Positions 8,078 through 16,427 of a DNA stretch of 64,000 nt are shown piece by piece. Location of the stretch: NCBI GenBank assembly GCA_902801165.1, contig CADCHI010000011.1, forward strand, positions 1-64,000, written 5' to 3'. The notes beneath the pieces were generated by a model. The model was not told the origin of the DNA and did not search any database. It was given only the letters and a program-made list of their open reading frames with translations. The position numbers and the translations under genes were made by a program. Source of the DNA: an uncultured Eubacteriales bacterium. Its GTDB lineage: Bacteria; Bacillota; Clostridia; Christensenellales; Aristaeellaceae. The first letter of the stretch is position 1; every line of letters begins with the position of its first letter.

Positions 8078-9636
8078 TGAGCACAACCGCGCTTATTATC
8101 ATGGACGGATTTGGGATCGGCGAAAACGATCCCAAGTCCAACGCCATCGTTGCGGCGGGCACGCCCGTTCTCGACGCCCTGAAGGAGAAGTATTGCTATA
8201 CTGCCATCGGCGCTTCCGGCCTCGACGTGGGCCTGCCGGATGGCCAGATGGGCAATTCCGAGGTGGGACACACCAACATCGGCGCGGGCCGCGTGGTCTA
8301 CCAGATGCTGGTGAAGATCACCAAGGATATCCAGGACGGCGTGTTCTTTGAGAACAAGGCCATGCTGGCTGCCATGGAAAACTGCAAGAAGAACGACTCC
8401 GCCCTGCACCTGATCGGCCTGGTGTCTCCCGGCGGCGTCCACTCCCACACCGATCACCTGTACGGCATCATCGAGATGGCGAAGCGACACGACCTGGAGA
8501 AGGTCTACGTGCACTGCCTGCTGGATGGCCGCGACGTGCCGCCGGATTCCGCATGGGAGTACGTCAAGAACCTCGTCGCGAAGATGAAGGAGATCGGCGT
8601 GGGCAAGGTCGCCACCGTCATGGGACGACTCTACGCCATGGACCGCGACTTCGCCTGGGAGCGCGTGGAGAAGGCCTACAACGCCATGGTCTGCGCCGAG
8701 GGCATCAAGGCCGACGATCCCGTTCAGGCGATCCTGGATTCCTACAAGGTCGTGGACGAGACCGGCAAGCACCTGACCGATGAGTTCATGCTGCCCACGG
8801 TGATCGACGAGAACGGCACCATCAAGGCCAACGACTCTGTGATCTTCTTTAACTTCCGCCCCGACCGGGCCCGCGAGATCACCCGCGCCTACGTCGATCC
8901 CGACTTCAAGGGCTTCGAGCGCAAGCACGGCTTCTTCCCGCTGACCTACGTGTGCATGACCCAGTATGACGCGACCATGCCCAACGTGCTGATCGCCTAT
9001 CCGCCGGAGAGCCTGCACATGACCATGGGCGAGTACCTGTCCAAGCTGGGCAAGAAGCAGCTGCGCATCGCCGAGACCCAGAAGTACGCCCACGTGACGT
9101 TCTTCTTCAACGGCGGCGAGGAGCGCGTGTTCGACGGCGAGGACCGCATCCTGGTGCCCAGCCCCTCCGCCGAGGAGGTGCCCACCTTCGACCTGAAGCC
9201 GGAGATGAGCGCCTACGAGGTGACGGATGCGGTGCTGAAGTGCATCGACGAGAAGAAGTACGATGTCATCATCCTGAACTTCGCCAACTGCGACATGGTC
9301 GGCCACACCGGCGTCATGGAGGCGGCGAAGAAGGCCGTTCGGACCGTGGATGAGTGCGTCGGCAAGATCGTGGACGCGCTGGTTGCCCAGGGCGGCAAGG
9401 TGGTCATCACCGCCGACCATGGCAACTGCGACCAGATGATCGACAAGGTCCATGGTGGCCCCTTCACCGCGCACACCACCAATCCGGTGCCGGTGATCGT
9501 GATCGACCCCGATCATCCGAAGCACGAACTGCGCACCGAGGGTGGCAAGCTGTGCGACCTGTGCCCGACCATGCTGGACCTGATGGGCCTGGAGCAGCCC
9601 GCGGAAATGACGGGCAAGAGCCTGATCGTGCACTGA
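8077..9636 (+). CDS. gpmI: 2,3-bisphosphoglycerate-independent phosphoglycerate mutase
   Basis: A 519-residue alkaline phosphatase-superfamily mutase converting 3-phosphoglycerate to 2-phosphoglycerate with Mn. The N-terminal IIMDGFG metal motif, the phosphoserine loop GQMGNSEVGHTNIGAGR, the LDGRDVPP and GRLYAMDRD substrate segments, and the C-terminal NFANCDMVGHTG and TADHGNCD metal ligands are all present. The ATG shares one base with the TGA of pgk-tpi (TGATG), so translation is coupled. The frame is open upstream but inside pgk-tpi. A GC-rich hairpin with a T-run follows. Confidence 0.97.
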   Translation: MSTTALIIMDGFGIGENDPKSNAIVAAGTPVLDALKEKYCYTAIGASGLDVGLPDGQMGNSEVGHTNIGAGRVVYQMLVKITKDIQDGVFFENKAMLAAMENCKKNDSALHLIGLVSPGGVHSHTDHLYGIIEMAKRHDLEKVYVHCLLDGRDVPPDSAWEYVKNLVAKMKEIGVGKVATVMGRLYAMDRDFAWERVEKAYNAMVCAEGIKADDPVQAILDSYKVVDETGKHLTDEFMLPTVIDENGTIKANDSVIFFNFRPDRAREITRAYVDPDFKGFERKHGFFPLTYVCMTQYDATMPNVLIAYPPESLHMTMGEYLSKLGKKQLRIAETQKYAHVTFFFNGGEERVFDGEDRILVPSPSAEEVPTFDLKPEMSAYEVTDAVLKCIDEKKYDVIILNFANCDMVGHTGVMEAAKKAVRTVDECVGKIVDALVAQGGKVVITADHGNCDQMIDKVHGGPFTAHTTNPVPVIVIDPDHPKHELRTEGGKLCDLCPTMLDLMGLEQPAEMTGKSLIVH

Positions 9637-9652
9637 GTAAACTGAACAAATT

Positions 9653-9684
9653 GGGAGCTGACGCGATTGCGCCAGCTCCCGTTT
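9653..9684 (+). terminator. rho-independent terminator after gpmI
   Basis: GGGAGCTG and CAGCTCCC form an 8-bp stem, extended inward by CGC/GCG across an A-C mismatch, followed by GTTTTA. It lies 17 bases after the gpmI stop. Confidence 0.75.
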
Positions 9685-9727
9685 TATGTGCCCGAAGACA
9701 GGTAAATGTCGATTCTATTACAAACGA

Positions 9728-9749
9728 GCGGGAGAAAGCTTTCTCCCGC
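9728..9749. terminator. bidirectional terminator between gpmI and glgB
   Basis: A perfect 22-base palindrome with arms GCGGGAGAAAG and CTTTCTCCCGC, followed on the plus strand by CCGTTTTAA and on the minus strand by TCGTTTG. It lies 27 bases past the glgB stop. Confidence 0.65.
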
Positions 9750-9775
9750 CCGTTTTAAGCTTGCGGTTTCTTCGG

Positions 9776-11797
9776 TCAATCCACCCGCTTGAATACCACC
9801 GCCGTGCGGCAGGGGATGTAGATCTCGAAGCCCAGGCCCTTCTTCGGGTCCTGCTTGGTGTAGTAGACGTAGTCCTTGCTGATGCGGTCCATGCCGCCGA
9901 AGTTGATGTCGTCGGTGGAGAACACGACCTTGTACCGGCCGGAACCCACGGTGTGCACGGGCAGGAAGAAGTCCGTGGGGGAGTGCTGGGGGCTGAAGTT
10001 GAACACATAGATCAACTCGCCCTTGGAGAACGCGATGATCTTGCCGGGCTGGTCGATCCACAGGCAGGTGGTGTCGGTCTTGTTCAGCACCCGGTACTTG
10101 CGGGAGAACTTCAGCATGGCCCGGTCGAAGTTCGCCAGCCACTGGTATTTCAGGTAGCCGTTCTCTACCAGCGACCACTGGCGCCGGGCGTACTTGTAGC
10201 TCCAGCCGTTTCCCTCCCTGGGAAAGTCGATCCACTCGGGATGGCCGAACTCATTGCCCATGAAGTTCAGGTAGCCGTCGCTGCCCAGGGTGAGGGTGAT
10301 GAAGCGGAACATCTTGTGCAGGGCGATGGCGCGGTCGATGCAGATGGAGTGGTAGGCCTTGTCCATGCCCACGTACATCTCCGCGTCGGCCATGCGGAAG
10401 ATCAGCGTCTTGTCGCCCACCAGGGCCTGGTCGTGGGATTCGCAGTAGGCAACGTTCTTCTCCTGGGGGCGGCGGGTGGAGAGCTCATACCACATCTTGC
10501 CCATGTCCCAAGTATCGTCGCCCTGCTTGAGCAGCTTGATCCAGAAGTCCGGCACGCCCATGGACAGGCGATAGTCGAAGCCGATGCCGCCGCTGCGGAT
10601 GGGCAGGCACATGCCGGGCATGCCGCTCATCTCCTCCGCGATGGTGATGGCGAAGGGATTCACGGCGTGGATCAGCTCGTTGGCCAGCTGCAAATAGGTC
10701 AGCGCGTCCACGTTGGTGTTCAGGCTGAAGTACTGGGCGTAATCGGTGAAGCTGGAGCCCAGGCCGTGGTCCTGGTAGATCATCGAGGTCACGCCGTCGA
10801 AGCGGAAGCCGTCGAAGTGGTATTCCTCCAGCCAGAACTTCAGGTTGGAGAGCAGGAAGTGGAGCACCTCGTGCTTGGCGTAGTTGAACAGGCGGGTGCC
10901 CCAGGCCGGATGCCAACCCGCGCTGCCGCCGATGAAATACTGGTTGTCAGTGCCGTCGAGCAGGTTCAGGCCGTCGTTGGCGTTGTCGGAGGCGTGGGAG
11001 TGGACCACGTCCAGCAGTACGTACATGCCCATCTCATGGGCCTTGTTGATCAGGTACTTCAAGTCCTCCGGCTCGCCGTACCAGGCGGAGGCGGCGAAGA
11101 AGTTGCTGACCTGGTAGCCAAAGGAGGCATAGTAGGCGTGCTCCTGTATGGCCATCAGCTGCACGGTGTTGTAGCCCATGTCGTGGATGTATTGCAGGTT
11201 GAAGTCGGCAAACTCCCGATAGGTGCCCACGCCCTCGCGCTCCTGGGCCATGCCGATGTGCGCCTCATAGATATAGGGCGGTGCGATCTTGCGCTTGCCG
11301 TAGCCGCCGTCCGTCCAGTGGAAGGGGTGGGGCGGGGCCCAGATCTGGCCGTCGAACTGGTTGGTCTGGGCGTTCTGAACCACGCGGCGGATGTATGCCG
11401 GGATGTGGTCGGACTTGACGCCGTCCTTGGTGACCTGGATCTTGACGCGCTGGCGGTGCTGGAGGGCATTTTCACCCTTCAGATGGATCTCCCAGTTGCC
11501 GCCCTCCAGCCGGGTCATGGGATGGGATTCCCGGTTCCAGTTGTTGAAGTCGCCAATCAGGTGCACCTCATCCGCGCCGGGAGCCCACTCGCGGTAGACC
11601 CAGCCGTCCTCGGTCCTCGAAAAGCCGTAGTACATGTAGCCGTTGGCAAAGGAGGACAGATCCGCCTTGCTGCCCAGCAGCATCTTGCGGGTCTTGGCGT
11701 GCTGGTTCATCCTCAGCGCGATATCGTCGTAAAAGGGCTTCAGCTGGGGATCGATGGACAAGATCTTGTATTGCTTCTGTTTGGGAGTCTTTGCCAT
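9776..11797 (-). CDS. glgB: 1,4-alpha-glucan branching enzyme (GH13, eukaryote-like subtype)
   Basis: A 673-residue branching enzyme. An N-terminal CBM48-like region (YREWAPGADEVHLIGDFNNW, residues 68-88) precedes a GH13 barrel with region I DVVHSHAS, region II GFRFDGVTSM (nucleophile Asp334), region III TIAEEMSG (acid/base Glu388) and region IV ESHDQALVG. The motif spellings and the short N-terminus resemble the eukaryotic-type GH13_8 subgroup rather than the E. coli type. It introduces alpha-1,6 branches in glycogen. AGGAGGTG precedes the ATG. It stands alone here, without glgA, glgC, glgP or glgX. Confidence 0.93.
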   Translation of the reverse strand: MAKTPKQKQYKILSIDPQLKPFYDDIALRMNQHAKTRKMLLGSKADLSSFANGYMYYGFSRTEDGWVYREWAPGADEVHLIGDFNNWNRESHPMTRLEGGNWEIHLKGENALQHRQRVKIQVTKDGVKSDHIPAYIRRVVQNAQTNQFDGQIWAPPHPFHWTDGGYGKRKIAPPYIYEAHIGMAQEREGVGTYREFADFNLQYIHDMGYNTVQLMAIQEHAYYASFGYQVSNFFAASAWYGEPEDLKYLINKAHEMGMYVLLDVVHSHASDNANDGLNLLDGTDNQYFIGGSAGWHPAWGTRLFNYAKHEVLHFLLSNLKFWLEEYHFDGFRFDGVTSMIYQDHGLGSSFTDYAQYFSLNTNVDALTYLQLANELIHAVNPFAITIAEEMSGMPGMCLPIRSGGIGFDYRLSMGVPDFWIKLLKQGDDTWDMGKMWYELSTRRPQEKNVAYCESHDQALVGDKTLIFRMADAEMYVGMDKAYHSICIDRAIALHKMFRFITLTLGSDGYLNFMGNEFGHPEWIDFPREGNGWSYKYARRQWSLVENGYLKYQWLANFDRAMLKFSRKYRVLNKTDTTCLWIDQPGKIIAFSKGELIYVFNFSPQHSPTDFFLPVHTVGSGRYKVVFSTDDINFGGMDRISKDYVYYTKQDPKKGLGFEIYIPCRTAVVFKRVD

Positions 11798-11848
11798 TCA
11801 AGACACCTCCTGGAAGTATATGTAAACCCATGCGGCATTCTTTTTACT

Positions 11849-11877
11849 ATTATATCACATTTGGCCGTTTGTGCCAG
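11849..11877 (-). promoter_or_regulatory. promoter for glgB
   Basis: On the minus strand CTGGCA (11877-11872) and TATAAT (11854-11849) are 17 bases apart, and TG one base before the -10 makes it an extended element. The glgB start is 52 bases downstream. Confidence 0.6.
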
Positions 11878-11908
11878 TATCTATTCGTATTTTTTCTCAT
11901 TTGATTTT

Positions 11909-11939
11909 CAATATTTCCGCTTGTCAAACGGCATGTTTG
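11909..11939 (+). promoter_or_regulatory. possible sigma-E type promoter for spoIIIA
   Basis: CAATATT (11909-11915) and CATGTTTG (11932-11939) resemble the sigma-E -35 (KMATATT) and -10 (CATACAMT) elements, but the spacing of 15-16 bases is slightly long and the -10 is imperfect. Known regulation of spoIIIA by sigma-E in Bacillus supports the guess. Confidence 0.3.
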
Positions 11940-11967
11940 CCCGTAGCCGGCCATAGGATTAGAGAAC

Positions 11968-12879
11968 ATGGGGGCGATGCGGATGACGACGCTGGACAGG
12001 CTGCTGCCGATGCTGCCGGAAGATGCGGCGCGCGCGGCGCGTGGGTGCGCCGGAGAACTGCGGGAGATACGCCTGCGAGCCGGAAGGCCCGTCCAGCTGG
12101 TGTGCGGCGGCGGCGATCTGCTGACGGACGAGGTCGTCGACGCGGCGCGGCTTCGCAGGATCGCCGCTGCGCTGATGGATTACAGCGTCTACGCCCGGGA
12201 GGACGAGCTTTCCCAGGGCTTCTTCACGCTGCCGGACGGCTGCCGGGTCGGCGTGTGCGGCAGGCTGGTTGGAGACGGAGACCGGCTTCGGCTGTCGGCC
12301 ATTGGCTCCATCTGCGTGCGCATCGCCCGCGCGGTGCCGGGATGCGCGGATGCATTGGTGAGGAAGATGATCGACGGGGAAGCGCTGCGCTCGGCGCTGA
12401 TCCTGTCGCCGCCCGGCCTCGGCAAGACGACGATGCTCCGGGACGCGGCGCGGCAGCTCTCGGATGGCGGCTATTGCGTCGGGATTGCCGATGAACGGCA
12501 TGAGATCGCAGCCTGTTGCCAAGGCGTACCCTCGATGGACGTCGGCGCAAGGAGCGATGTGATCGACGGCTGTCCGAGGTCAGAGGCCGTTCGGCGACTC
12601 GTGCGTTCGATGTCGCCGCATCTGATCGCGGTGGACGAGATCGGCGGGAAAGAGGATGCCGAGGCGCTTGCCGATGCCGCGCGATGCGGCGTCGCGATAC
12701 TGGCCACCGCCCATGGAGCGAGCCTGTCCGACATCGCTGCGAGGGACTGCCTGGAGGATCTGCTCGGCGGTGGACTGGTCCGTGTCGTCGTCCTGCTCGG
12801 GGGCAGGCCGGGGCAGATCCGGCGGATCGTAGAGCTGGATGGCCCGAAGGAGGCGGCCGACGCATGCAGGTCCGCATAG
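11968..12879 (+). CDS. spoIIIAA: stage III sporulation protein AA, ATPase
   Basis: A secretion-ATPase-like protein of 303 residues. Walker A is SPPGLGKTTMLRD (near residue 155), followed by VGIADERHEIAA and a Walker B-like LIAVDEIGGKED. SpoIIIAA is thought to power the mother-cell side of the SpoIIIA-SpoIIQ channel that keeps sigma-G active in the forespore. Three in-frame ATGs lie within the first seven codons (11968, 11980, 11986) and none has a strong ribosome site, so the start is uncertain by up to six residues. First gene of an eight-gene operon; its end overlaps spoIIIAB by 16 bases. Confidence 0.93.
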   Translation: MGAMRMTTLDRLLPMLPEDAARAARGCAGELREIRLRAGRPVQLVCGGGDLLTDEVVDAARLRRIAAALMDYSVYAREDELSQGFFTLPDGCRVGVCGRLVGDGDRLRLSAIGSICVRIARAVPGCADALVRKMIDGEALRSALILSPPGLGKTTMLRDAARQLSDGGYCVGIADERHEIAACCQGVPSMDVGARSDVIDGCPRSEAVRRLVRSMSPHLIAVDEIGGKEDAEALADAARCGVAILATAHGASLSDIAARDCLEDLLGGGLVRVVVLLGGRPGQIRRIVELDGPKEAADACRSA

Positions 12880-13367
12880 CGCTGGCCCTGTGCATCGTCC
12901 TGTGCAGCGCGCTCTGCGGGCATTCGTTGACCGTGAACTACCGGCAGCGGGCGTCGGTGCTGCGCGGACTAACGGAGGGCCTCAGGGTGTTGAAGATACA
13001 TATGACGGGCATGTTTGAACCCATACAGGACGCGCTGGAGCGCTCGGAGTGTCCGCTCCTGAAGTCGGTTTCCGGCCGCATGCGGGCGGGAGTCAGCGCC
13101 CGGGAAGCCTGGCAGGCGATGACGAAGGAGCGCACGAAGAAAGCTGCCGCGGAGGTGCTGACGGAATCGGATCGGGCGATACTCGACCGCCTGTTCGAGC
13201 ATCTGGGCGAAAGTGGGCGGGAGGAACAGGACCTGCTGCTGGAGGGAACCGTGCAGGCGCTGGAGGCACAGCTGGAAAAGGCCGCGAGGTCAGCCGCGGA
13301 GGCGGACCGCCTGTACCTGAAGTTGGGCATTCTGATCGGGCTGATGCTGGCGTTGATCGTCGTTTGA
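12864..13367 (+). CDS. spoIIIAB: stage III sporulation protein AB
   Basis: A 167-residue protein with an N-terminal hydrophobic helix (residues 4-19), a helical domain related to type II secretion F proteins, and a C-terminal helix (LGILIGLMLALIVV) that anchors it to the membrane. LRVLKIHMTGMFEPIQDAL and the later ESDRAILDRLFEHLGESGREEQ segment match the family. AAGGAGG lies about 10 bases before the ATG at 12864, inside spoIIIAA. It partners SpoIIIAA in the engulfment-stage channel. Confidence 0.92.
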   Translation: MQVRIALALCIVLCSALCGHSLTVNYRQRASVLRGLTEGLRVLKIHMTGMFEPIQDALERSECPLLKSVSGRMRAGVSAREAWQAMTKERTKKAAAEVLTESDRAILDRLFEHLGESGREEQDLLLEGTVQALEAQLEKAARSAAEADRLYLKLGILIGLMLALIVV

Positions 13368-13375
13368 GGTGCGAA

Positions 13376-13570
13376 ATGGGCGTTGATTTCGTGTTCAGGA
13401 TCGCGGGAATCGGGGTGATCATCACGGTGATTGCCCAGCTGCTGACCCGTGCGGGAAGGGACGACATCGCCATGCTGGCGACGCTTTCGGGACTCGTGGT
13501 GGTCCTGATGATGGTCGTCAACATGATCTCCGACTTTTTCAGCAGCGTGAGGAGTTTGTTATCCCTTTGA
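13376..13570 (+). CDS. spoIIIAC: stage III sporulation protein AC
   Basis: A 64-residue protein made of two membrane helices (FRIAGIGVIITVIAQLL and LATLSGLVVVLMMVVNMI) joined by a short polar loop, the normal size and topology of SpoIIIAC. It starts 8 bases after spoIIIAB. It is a membrane component of the SpoIIIA complex. Confidence 0.93.
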   Translation: MGVDFVFRIAGIGVIITVIAQLLTRAGRDDIAMLATLSGLVVVLMMVVNMISDFFSSVRSLLSL

Positions 13571-13632
13571 GCCTGCGCCGGAGGGAGAATTAAAATGCGG
13601 AAATGGTTCGAGCTTGAGGGAGGAGAGCGAAG

Positions 13633-14016
13633 GTGTTCATTCGCGTCAGCGCCCTTTGCGTTGCCGTTGCGCTGATCTGCTCGGCGCTGCGGCCCCAGAG
13701 GCCGGAGATCGCCACTGGGGTGTCGCTTGCCGCCGGGATCGCGGCCCTGGCCATGCTCGGCGCGGAGGCGGGAGATGTGAGCACGTGGTTCGGGGAGACG
13801 ACGCGCCTGTTCGAGCAGGGCGGGGACATCTCCCTCGCGGCGCTGCGGGGCGTGGGGATCGCCGTGACCGCGGAGCTCGGGGCCCAGCTCTGCACGGATG
13901 CCGGGGAGAGCGCCATGGCCGGGAGAATCACGCTGGCCGGCAGGGTGGCCATGCTCAGCCTGTGCCTGCCGATGTTGACCGAGCTCGCTCGGGTGGCGGA
14001 GGAACTGCTGGCGTGA
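13633..14016 (+). CDS. spoIIIAD: stage III sporulation protein AD
   Basis: A 127-residue membrane protein starting at GTG (13633) behind GAGGGAGGAGAG. It has N-terminal helices (FIRVSALCVAVALICSAL and a second near residues 28-43) and a C-terminal membrane region, with the family segment GIAVTAELGAQLCTDAGESAMAG. Normal length is about 129. Its stop overlaps the GTG of spoIIIAE. Confidence 0.92.
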   Translation: MFIRVSALCVAVALICSALRPQRPEIATGVSLAAGIAALAMLGAEAGDVSTWFGETTRLFEQGGDISLAALRGVGIAVTAELGAQLCTDAGESAMAGRITLAGRVAMLSLCLPMLTELARVAEELLA

Positions 14017-15116
14017 GGTTGCTTGCGCTGTGCCTCGCGGCGCTGTGCTTCGCCATGCCTGCCCTCGCGGAGTTGGAACCGGAGGCCGCAATCGATGGAT
14101 TGGACCTCGCTACACTCGAAGAATACGCGAAACAGACCGAAGTCGGCAGCGTAAAGGCGCTGCTGGAGCGCGTTCTTCGGGGAGAATTGACCCTGGATGT
14201 GTTCGACGGCGAAAGGCTCATCGGCAGACTTTCCCGGGGTGTGCGCTCGGAGCTTGCTGGCCTGCTGCGGAGCGTTGCGCTGCCGGTGTTGGCATGCCTC
14301 GCGCTGCGCGCCTTTCCCGGTCGCAGGAAGGGTTGGAGCCGAGCAGCGGAGTTGATTTGCCGGGCTGCCTGCGCCATGGCATTGCTCAAGAGGTACGCTC
14401 TGGCGGCAAGGCTCGCGGGGCAGGTCCTTGAACGCGTATCGACCTTCGTGAATGCCGCGGCTCCGGTCCTTTCATCGGTGTTGGCGATGGGCAGCTCCCC
14501 GGCTGCGGTGATGCTCGCGCCGGCCAGCGCCATCTGCGTGGACTGGGTCGAAGGATTGCTGCGGGACTGCGGACTGCCGCTGTGTGCCCTTGCTGCAATT
14601 GTCGCCGCGGCTGGCGACCTGTCTGACCGCTTTCGGCTGGGCCGGCTGTTCGACTGGCTCAAGCGCACCGCCGTCTGGGGTACGAGTGCCTTGCTGGCGG
14701 GTTTCACGGGACTGATGTCGCTGGAGGGCCTGCTGGCATCTGCCCAGGATACTGCCGTGAACCGCGCTGCGCGTCAGGCTGTTACGGGGCTGGTCCCCAT
14801 CATCGGCGGGAGCCTGTCGGAGGCCGCGACTTCGTTGATGGCGGGATTCGGGGCGATTCGCGGCGCAGTTGGCGCGACCGGTGCGCTGGTGCTCCTCTCC
14901 AGCTGCTGTGGTCCGCTGCTTCGTCTCTTCATCGAAGCACTGTCCATCAAGCTGGCAGCGGCTGTGATCGAACCGTTGGCCCAGCGGGGGCTTTCTGAGA
15001 CGCTGTCCCACTTCGGGGACCTGATGGAGATGCTCCTGGCGATCGGCATCGGCAGCGCGGCTCTGGCGCTGATGCTGATTGGCGCCTGCCTTGCGGCAGC
15101 CGGAGCCTTGGGGTGA
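14013..15116 (+). CDS. spoIIIAE: stage III sporulation protein AE
   Basis: A 367-residue multi-spanning protein. It begins with a cleavable-looking signal (RLLALCLAALCFAMPALA), then a soluble helical segment of about 60 residues and some six to eight hydrophobic helices, including the family segment near residues 280-300 (GAVGATGALVLLSSCCGPLL). The GTG start at 14013 overlaps the spoIIIAD stop (GTGA) and GGAGG lies 11 bases upstream; TTG at 14019 is an alternative. SpoIIIAE is the largest membrane component of the complex. Confidence 0.93.
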   Translation: MRLLALCLAALCFAMPALAELEPEAAIDGLDLATLEEYAKQTEVGSVKALLERVLRGELTLDVFDGERLIGRLSRGVRSELAGLLRSVALPVLACLALRAFPGRRKGWSRAAELICRAACAMALLKRYALAARLAGQVLERVSTFVNAAAPVLSSVLAMGSSPAAVMLAPASAICVDWVEGLLRDCGLPLCALAAIVAAAGDLSDRFRLGRLFDWLKRTAVWGTSALLAGFTGLMSLEGLLASAQDTAVNRAARQAVTGLVPIIGGSLSEAATSLMAGFGAIRGAVGATGALVLLSSCCGPLLRLFIEALSIKLAAAVIEPLAQRGLSETLSHFGDLMEMLLAIGIGSAALALMLIGACLAAAGALG

Positions 15117-15220
15117 CGGGAGAATCGTGGACGCTTGGCATCGACCAGCCCCAACTATGGCCTTTGGTAGAGGCTGGATAGCGCTAAAGTGCGGCGAATC
15201 AGAAGAAATGGAGGGCAGGC

Positions 15221-15400
15221 ATGCTTTCGATGCAGCTGAAAACCGCGGCGCGGTGCCTGTTCGCGGCCTGCGCGCTGACGGCGTCGCTGGATGTGCTGGT
15301 GGAGGAGGAAGGCGCGGGGCTCTCCTTCCGATTGCTTTGCGGCATATCGGTGGCTTTGTGCGCCGTTCGCCTCACGACCGGTCTGCTTGCAGCGCTGTGA
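15221..15400 (+). CDS. putative minimal SpoIIIAF-like membrane protein
   Basis: A 59-residue frame (ATG 15221, TGA 15398-15400) behind GGAGGG lies exactly where spoIIIAF belongs, between AE and AG. It encodes two hydrophobic stretches (ARCLFAACALTASLDVLV and FRLLCGISVALCAVRLTTGLLAAL) around a short acidic turn. Bacillus SpoIIIAF is about 200 residues: two N-terminal helices followed by a soluble domain. Only the two-helix part is present here. Position and topology suggest a SpoIIIAF reduced to its membrane anchor; sequence identity is too low to prove it. A second ATG three codons in is an alternative start. The 104 bases before it hold no gene. Confidence 0.6.
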   Translation: MLSMQLKTAARCLFAACALTASLDVLVEEEGAGLSFRLLCGISVALCAVRLTTGLLAAL

Positions 15401-15472
15401 GGCTCGGCGGTCGGGAGCACATCATATCCCTCGGGCAATCCACATCTCAGCGTTTCAGAGGGAATGGACGGG

Positions 15473-15838
15473 ATGATCAATGCGCTATTGGAAAAGCTGC
15501 GGGGCATGCGCCGCGTCGGACTGTTTGCCGCGTTGGCGATACTCGCGGTGCTGGCCCTGCTGCTGCTCAACCGGGGAGTGGATATGGGTGGCGACGGCGG
15601 GACGCGGACGGCGCTGGAGCTGCGCCTGGAGCGCCTGCTGGCGGGGATAGACGGCGTGGGAAAACCGGACGTGATGGTCAGCGAAAACGAGGCGGGGGAG
15701 GTCGTCGGCGCGGTGATTGTGACAAACCGACCGATTTCGGTTTCTGCTCGACTGGATATGGAGGCCGCCGTGACGACCCTGTTGGGCATCGACCTCGAGC
15801 ATCTGGAGATCATCGGCGGTCGGGAAACGCCGGATTAG
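15473..15838 (+). CDS. spoIIIAG: stage III sporulation protein AG
   Basis: A 121-residue protein with one membrane helix (VGLFAALAILAVLALLLL, residues 16-33) and a short ring-building-like domain (PDVMVSENEAGEVVGAVIV, then RLDMEAAVTTLLGIDLEHLEIIGG). SpoIIIAG forms a large ring in the channel between mother cell and forespore. The protein is shorter than the roughly 200-residue Bacillus version, lacking most of the linker. ATG 15473 is preferred over 15464 because AGAGGG is 10 bases away from the former and only one from the latter. Confidence 0.87.
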   Translation: MINALLEKLRGMRRVGLFAALAILAVLALLLLNRGVDMGGDGGTRTALELRLERLLAGIDGVGKPDVMVSENEAGEVVGAVIVTNRPISVSARLDMEAAVTTLLGIDLEHLEIIGGRETPD

Positions 15839-15869
15839 GGGATTGATTGTATCAATGGGAGGCGCTGGC

Positions 15870-16361
15870 ATGGAAAAGGGATTGAGGCGCGCGGCTTGGG
15901 TCGCGGCGGTGATGATTCTGTTGGTGGCGGACAGCGCCGTGACGGCGAACCTGGTTTCCAGGGGAGAGTCACAGATCCAGGCCGCCCCCGCCAGCGCGGA
16001 GGCGGCGCCGCCCGGGGACGCCCTGACCCGGTTCCGTACAGAGCGGGAGCAGCTTCGCGCCCGGGAGGAGGCGGAGCTGAACGACATCATTCACGACGCC
16101 AATACCTCCGAGGAGACGCGGAGCCAGGCCCAGCAGCGGCTGCTGGCGCTGCTGGACGCCGCATCGAAGGAATGTATCCTCGAAGGCATCCTGCAAAGCC
16201 GGGGCTTTGAGGACGCGCTGGTCAGCGTCAATGGCGGCTCCGTGAACGCGATCGTCCGCCGGGAAACGCTGACGCAGCAGGAATCTGCCGTGATTCTGGA
16301 GCTCGTCCTGCGGGAGACAGGGGTCACGGGCGGAAATGTGAAAATCATTCCTATAAAATAA
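15870..16361 (+). CDS. spoIIIAH: stage III sporulation protein AH
   Basis: A 163-residue single-pass protein: N-terminal helix (AAWVAAVMILLVADSAVTANLV), a Pro/Ala/Glu linker, then a YscJ/FliF-like domain ending with ETGVTGGNVKIIPIK. SpoIIIAH spans the mother-cell membrane and binds SpoIIQ from the forespore. The frame is open from 15843, but GGGAGG seven bases before ATG 15870 fixes the start. Last gene of the operon. Confidence 0.92.
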   Translation: MEKGLRRAAWVAAVMILLVADSAVTANLVSRGESQIQAAPASAEAAPPGDALTRFRTEREQLRAREEAELNDIIHDANTSEETRSQAQQRLLALLDAASKECILEGILQSRGFEDALVSVNGGSVNAIVRRETLTQQESAVILELVLRETGVTGGNVKIIPIK

Positions 16362-16372
16362 GCATAAAGGGT

Positions 16373-16401
16373 TTGCGCATTCGCAGGTTTTCTGCTATAA
16401 T
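16373..16401 (+). promoter_or_regulatory. promoter for the Asp23-like gene
   Basis: TTGCGC (16373-16378) and TATAAT (16396-16401) are 17 bases apart, with TG before the -10 (TGCTATAAT). AAGGAGG and the ATG follow within 27 bases. This separates the housekeeping envelope gene from the spoIIIA operon. Confidence 0.65.
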
Positions 16402-16427
16402 AGATTCTGTATAAGGAGGTATGCAAC

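Noticed and set aside
6074-8086. Long minus-strand open frame opposite pgk-tpi (670 codons), and similar ones opposite gpmI, glgB, the flavodiiron gene, miaB and the radical SAM gene
   Set aside because: They are composition shadows of GC-rich, strongly biased coding genes: rich in His, Leu, Gly, Ala and Val, without domains or ribosome sites, while the opposite strand holds unmistakable enzymes.
15079-15846. Alternative long frame over the spoIIIAF-AG region
   Set aside because: Arg/Gly-rich out-of-frame reading; the AG protein in the other frame has a clear membrane helix and ring-building-like domain.
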